Shown here piece by piece: positions 55,073-56,071 of a DNA stretch of 56,071 nucleotides. Both the position numbers and the translations under genes were made by a program. This stretch comes from an uncultured Prochlorococcus sp. (GTDB lineage: Bacteria; Cyanobacteriota; Cyanobacteriia; PCC-6307; Cyanobiaceae), in assembly GCA_902572825.1 (NCBI GenBank), contig CACGHD010000007.1:1-56071 (forward strand), read 5' to 3'. Position 1 is the first letter of the stretch, and the number at the start of each line of letters is the position of its first letter. The notes below the pieces were generated by a model. The model worked only from the letters and a program-made list of their open reading frames with translations. It was not told the origin of the DNA and did no database searches.

Positions 55073-55437
55073 TGCCAAGAACCACTAGAAAAGAGAGAGA
55101 AGATCGTAGACGCTATGCACTCAAGATTGTTTCTGACGGATATGGGTGGGGGGATGCTACCAAAATCATTGAAAACACTTACTCTGTCAGCCGTAGAACC
55201 GCAATTAGGGACGTTGATTTGGCGTTTGAAGGAATAGTCCAGAGCTTAGATAAATCGGATGTAAAGAGCTTAATGGGCTGGATGACACTAGGTATTCAAA
55301 GGAACATTATGAAGGCTGAATCACAAGGCAACTTCGGTGCTGTAATTTCTGGTTACAGATTGCTTTTTGACATGATAATCAGACCTCGTGAGGAACATAG
55401 CAAGAGAACTTGGCGTGGTTATAAAGGCTCTATGTAA
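55072..55437 (+). CDS. HTH protein resembling a phage terminase small subunit (predicted)
   Basis: A 121-residue protein from ATG 55072, coupled to the preceding TGA. A basic N-terminus leads to an HTH at about 27-50 (WGDATKIIENTYSVSRRTAI). The later GIQRNIMKAESQGNFGAVIS segment and the LLFDMI that follows resemble the oligomerisation region of TerS-like proteins, in which 'A..gd...a......l' is common. A TTG one codon earlier is possible. If it is a TerS, the element may use a helper phage's packaging machinery; this is inference by pattern only. Confidence 0.5.
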   Translation: MPRTTRKEREDRRRYALKIVSDGYGWGDATKIIENTYSVSRRTAIRDVDLAFEGIVQSLDKSDVKSLMGWMTLGIQRNIMKAESQGNFGAVISGYRLLFDMIIRPREEHSKRTWRGYKGSM

Positions 55438-55633
55438 GTCTCAGAGGGTCTTGGACTGATACTGGACTAAAAATTGAACTTAAACACACTTACCAGCGAA
55501 TAAATGAGACTCCAAAACGTAGTCATACCAATAAGCTAGTCTCAAAACCGCCTAGTAGAACTGTCTACGACACAATGCTCCTATATATATGTAAAAGTCT
55601 TATATATGTAGACTATAACTAAGTTTTTTATAT

Positions 55634-55665
55634 GTAAAAGAGTGTGTAAAAGAGTGTGTAAAAGA
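55634..55665 (+). repeat. Tandem 12-base iteron-like repeats
   Basis: GTAAAAGAGTGT at 55634-55645 and 55646-55657, followed directly by a third partial copy GTAAAAGA at 55658-55665. An unlinked GTAAAAG lies at 55591. Head-to-tail copies of this length are typical of iterons bound by a replication initiator. Confidence 0.7.
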
Positions 55666-55711
55666 AACTTAAACACTAAAACACACTTTTTCGCTGATAT
55701 TCAATAAATTT

Positions 55712-55731
55712 CGGTTTGAACCGCCTATAAT
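55712..55731 (+). promoter_or_regulatory. Promoter with palindromic operator for the 60-aa gene
   Basis: The near-palindrome CGGTTTGAACCG (55712-55723, arms CGGTT/AACCG) lies just upstream of a consensus TATAAT at 55726-55731. A start would fall near 55738, only about 3 bases before the ATG at 55741, so the message may be leaderless or nearly so. Confidence 0.55.
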
Positions 55732-55740
55732 ATTAGTGTT

Positions 55741-55923
55741 ATGGATATTTGGACTAAACGTCACATCCGCAATTATTGTTCTGACCCTTCAGAAGAGAAC
55801 GATAGTAAATATTCAAAGTATTACCAGAGAATTAGACGAGCTATTAGAAAAGAAGATGAAAAGACTAAAGCTCAAGGCGGCACGATTGATTGGGGATATA
55901 TGTTGTGGAACTTAGATTGGTAA
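55741..55923 (+). CDS. Small charged protein, unknown
   Basis: A 60-residue protein: MDIWTKRHIRNYCSDPSEEN, a helix YQRIRRAIRKEDEKTKAQ, then a terminal WGYMLWNLDW rich in Trp. I do not recognise a family. It has a strong -10 and palindromic operator upstream and no leader for a ribosome site. It faces a reverse-strand gene whose stop lies right after its own. Confidence 0.6.
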   Translation: MDIWTKRHIRNYCSDPSEENDSKYSKYYQRIRRAIRKEDEKTKAQGGTIDWGYMLWNLDW

Positions 55924-56071
55924 CTACTTAGCAAAGTAATAGTAAGTTTTTCTTCCTCCAGTATTAATATCAGCTTCTTTCCTTCCAATTAGATTCTGGC
56001 TTTTTAGATCAGCAAGTATATTCCCAGCCCAACCAGCATTGCCCAACTTCAATATTAAACTTACTTGCTTG
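55924..56071 (-). CDS. Partial gene with winged-helix-like C-terminus
   Basis: Only the last 48 codons or so are inside the window; the frame stays open to the edge and ends at TAG (55924-55926 on the plus strand). The visible peptide includes KQVSLILKLGNAGWAGNIL and ADLKSQNLIGRKEAD, then NTGGRKTYYYFAK, a helix-helix-wing pattern seen at the end of many primase, helicase or regulator proteins of mobile DNA. The protein cannot be named from this part. Confidence 0.5.
   Translation of the reverse strand, partial: KQVSLILKLGNAGWAGNILADLKSQNLIGRKEADINTGGRKTYYYFAK

Larger units (their letters stand above)
55438..55740. other. Repeat-rich spacer within the element
   Basis: No gene is seen in these 303 bases. 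It contains GTAAAAGAGTGT twice in tandem (55634-55657) plus a third partial copy (GTAAAAGA, 55658-55665) and an isolated GTAAAAG at 55591; AACTTAAACAC at about 55481 and 55666; the AGTCAT-containing GTAGTCATA at 55519-55527; several inverted segments such as GAGACT (55506) with AGTCTC (55538); and a promoter-like end. An origin, recombinase site or control region is possible. Confidence 0.5.

Noticed and set aside
55535..55552. CTAGTCTCAAAACC resembling the anticodon arm of the adjacent tRNA-Ser (CTAGTCTTGAAAACTAG), as a possible att copy
   Set aside because: Only a 7-base exact match plus an A-run with gaps. It is not flanked by other tRNA sequence and lies inside the element rather than at an end.

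Overview
The window is a strongly AT-rich, densely packed cyanobacterial chromosome segment that best fits a high-light-adapted Prochlorococcus. The evidence is a single six-helix chlorophyll a/b antenna gene (pcb), a CrtL-type lycopene cyclase, a phylloquinone menD-menB pair, Tic20, cyanobacterial families DUF760, DUF1350, DUF1651, DUF2811, DUF3721 and DUF4336, very short intergenic spaces, and frequent TTG starts. The genus call rests on recognised gene content and base composition, not on a database search.

Left part (1-24000), mostly core housekeeping: the end of a Mn/Zn-type ABC transporter with a coupled DUF4336 gene; lepB; menD and menB; glgA; murF; a convergent group glmU, an MnmC-like methyltransferase and aroA; then a long forward run of comB, a nitrilase-like hydrolase, an AMIN-type amidase, murI, prenyl synthase and acs; a DUF1350 hydrolase, a DEDDh exonuclease, a DUF3721 protein and hisS with two small genes.

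Middle (24100-45430): a small HTH-like protein and a roughly 550-base spacer upstream of pcb, which ends in a textbook terminator; gltS; a GST-like protein; a GIY-YIG-membrane fusion; an SDR; lycopene cyclase; a paralogue of light-dependent protochlorophyllide reductase that lacks a hallmark Cys; MscS; isochorismatase; a Fur-family regulator; an ArsS-like radical SAM protein; a glucosylglycerol-phosphate phosphatase-like gene divergent from an unusual Rossmann protein; metY-metA; a SulP transporter; an FAD oxidase; and a His-rich CbiX-like chelatase.

Right part (45430-51770): a spacer with DnaA-box-like motifs, DUF2811, a GMC oxidoreductase, a pentapeptide protein, a two-gene pair (RHH-like protein plus degenerate GIY-like protein), gloA, Tic20, small membrane or secreted proteins, and tRNA-Ser(UGA).

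From about 51770 to the window edge the character changes. A tyrosine recombinase lies beside tRNA-Ser, followed by a coupled zinc-ribbon gene, a DUF1651 gene, a possible structured RNA or attenuator, and a tightly coupled run of small genes. That run includes an HTH protein, a gene with an A9 slip-like run leading into a second frame, and a protein resembling a terminase small subunit. A 300-base repeat-rich spacer and a winged-helix-like C-terminus follow. I read this as the left end of an integrative element or phage satellite of the kind described as tycheposons in Prochlorococcus. Its other end lies outside the window.
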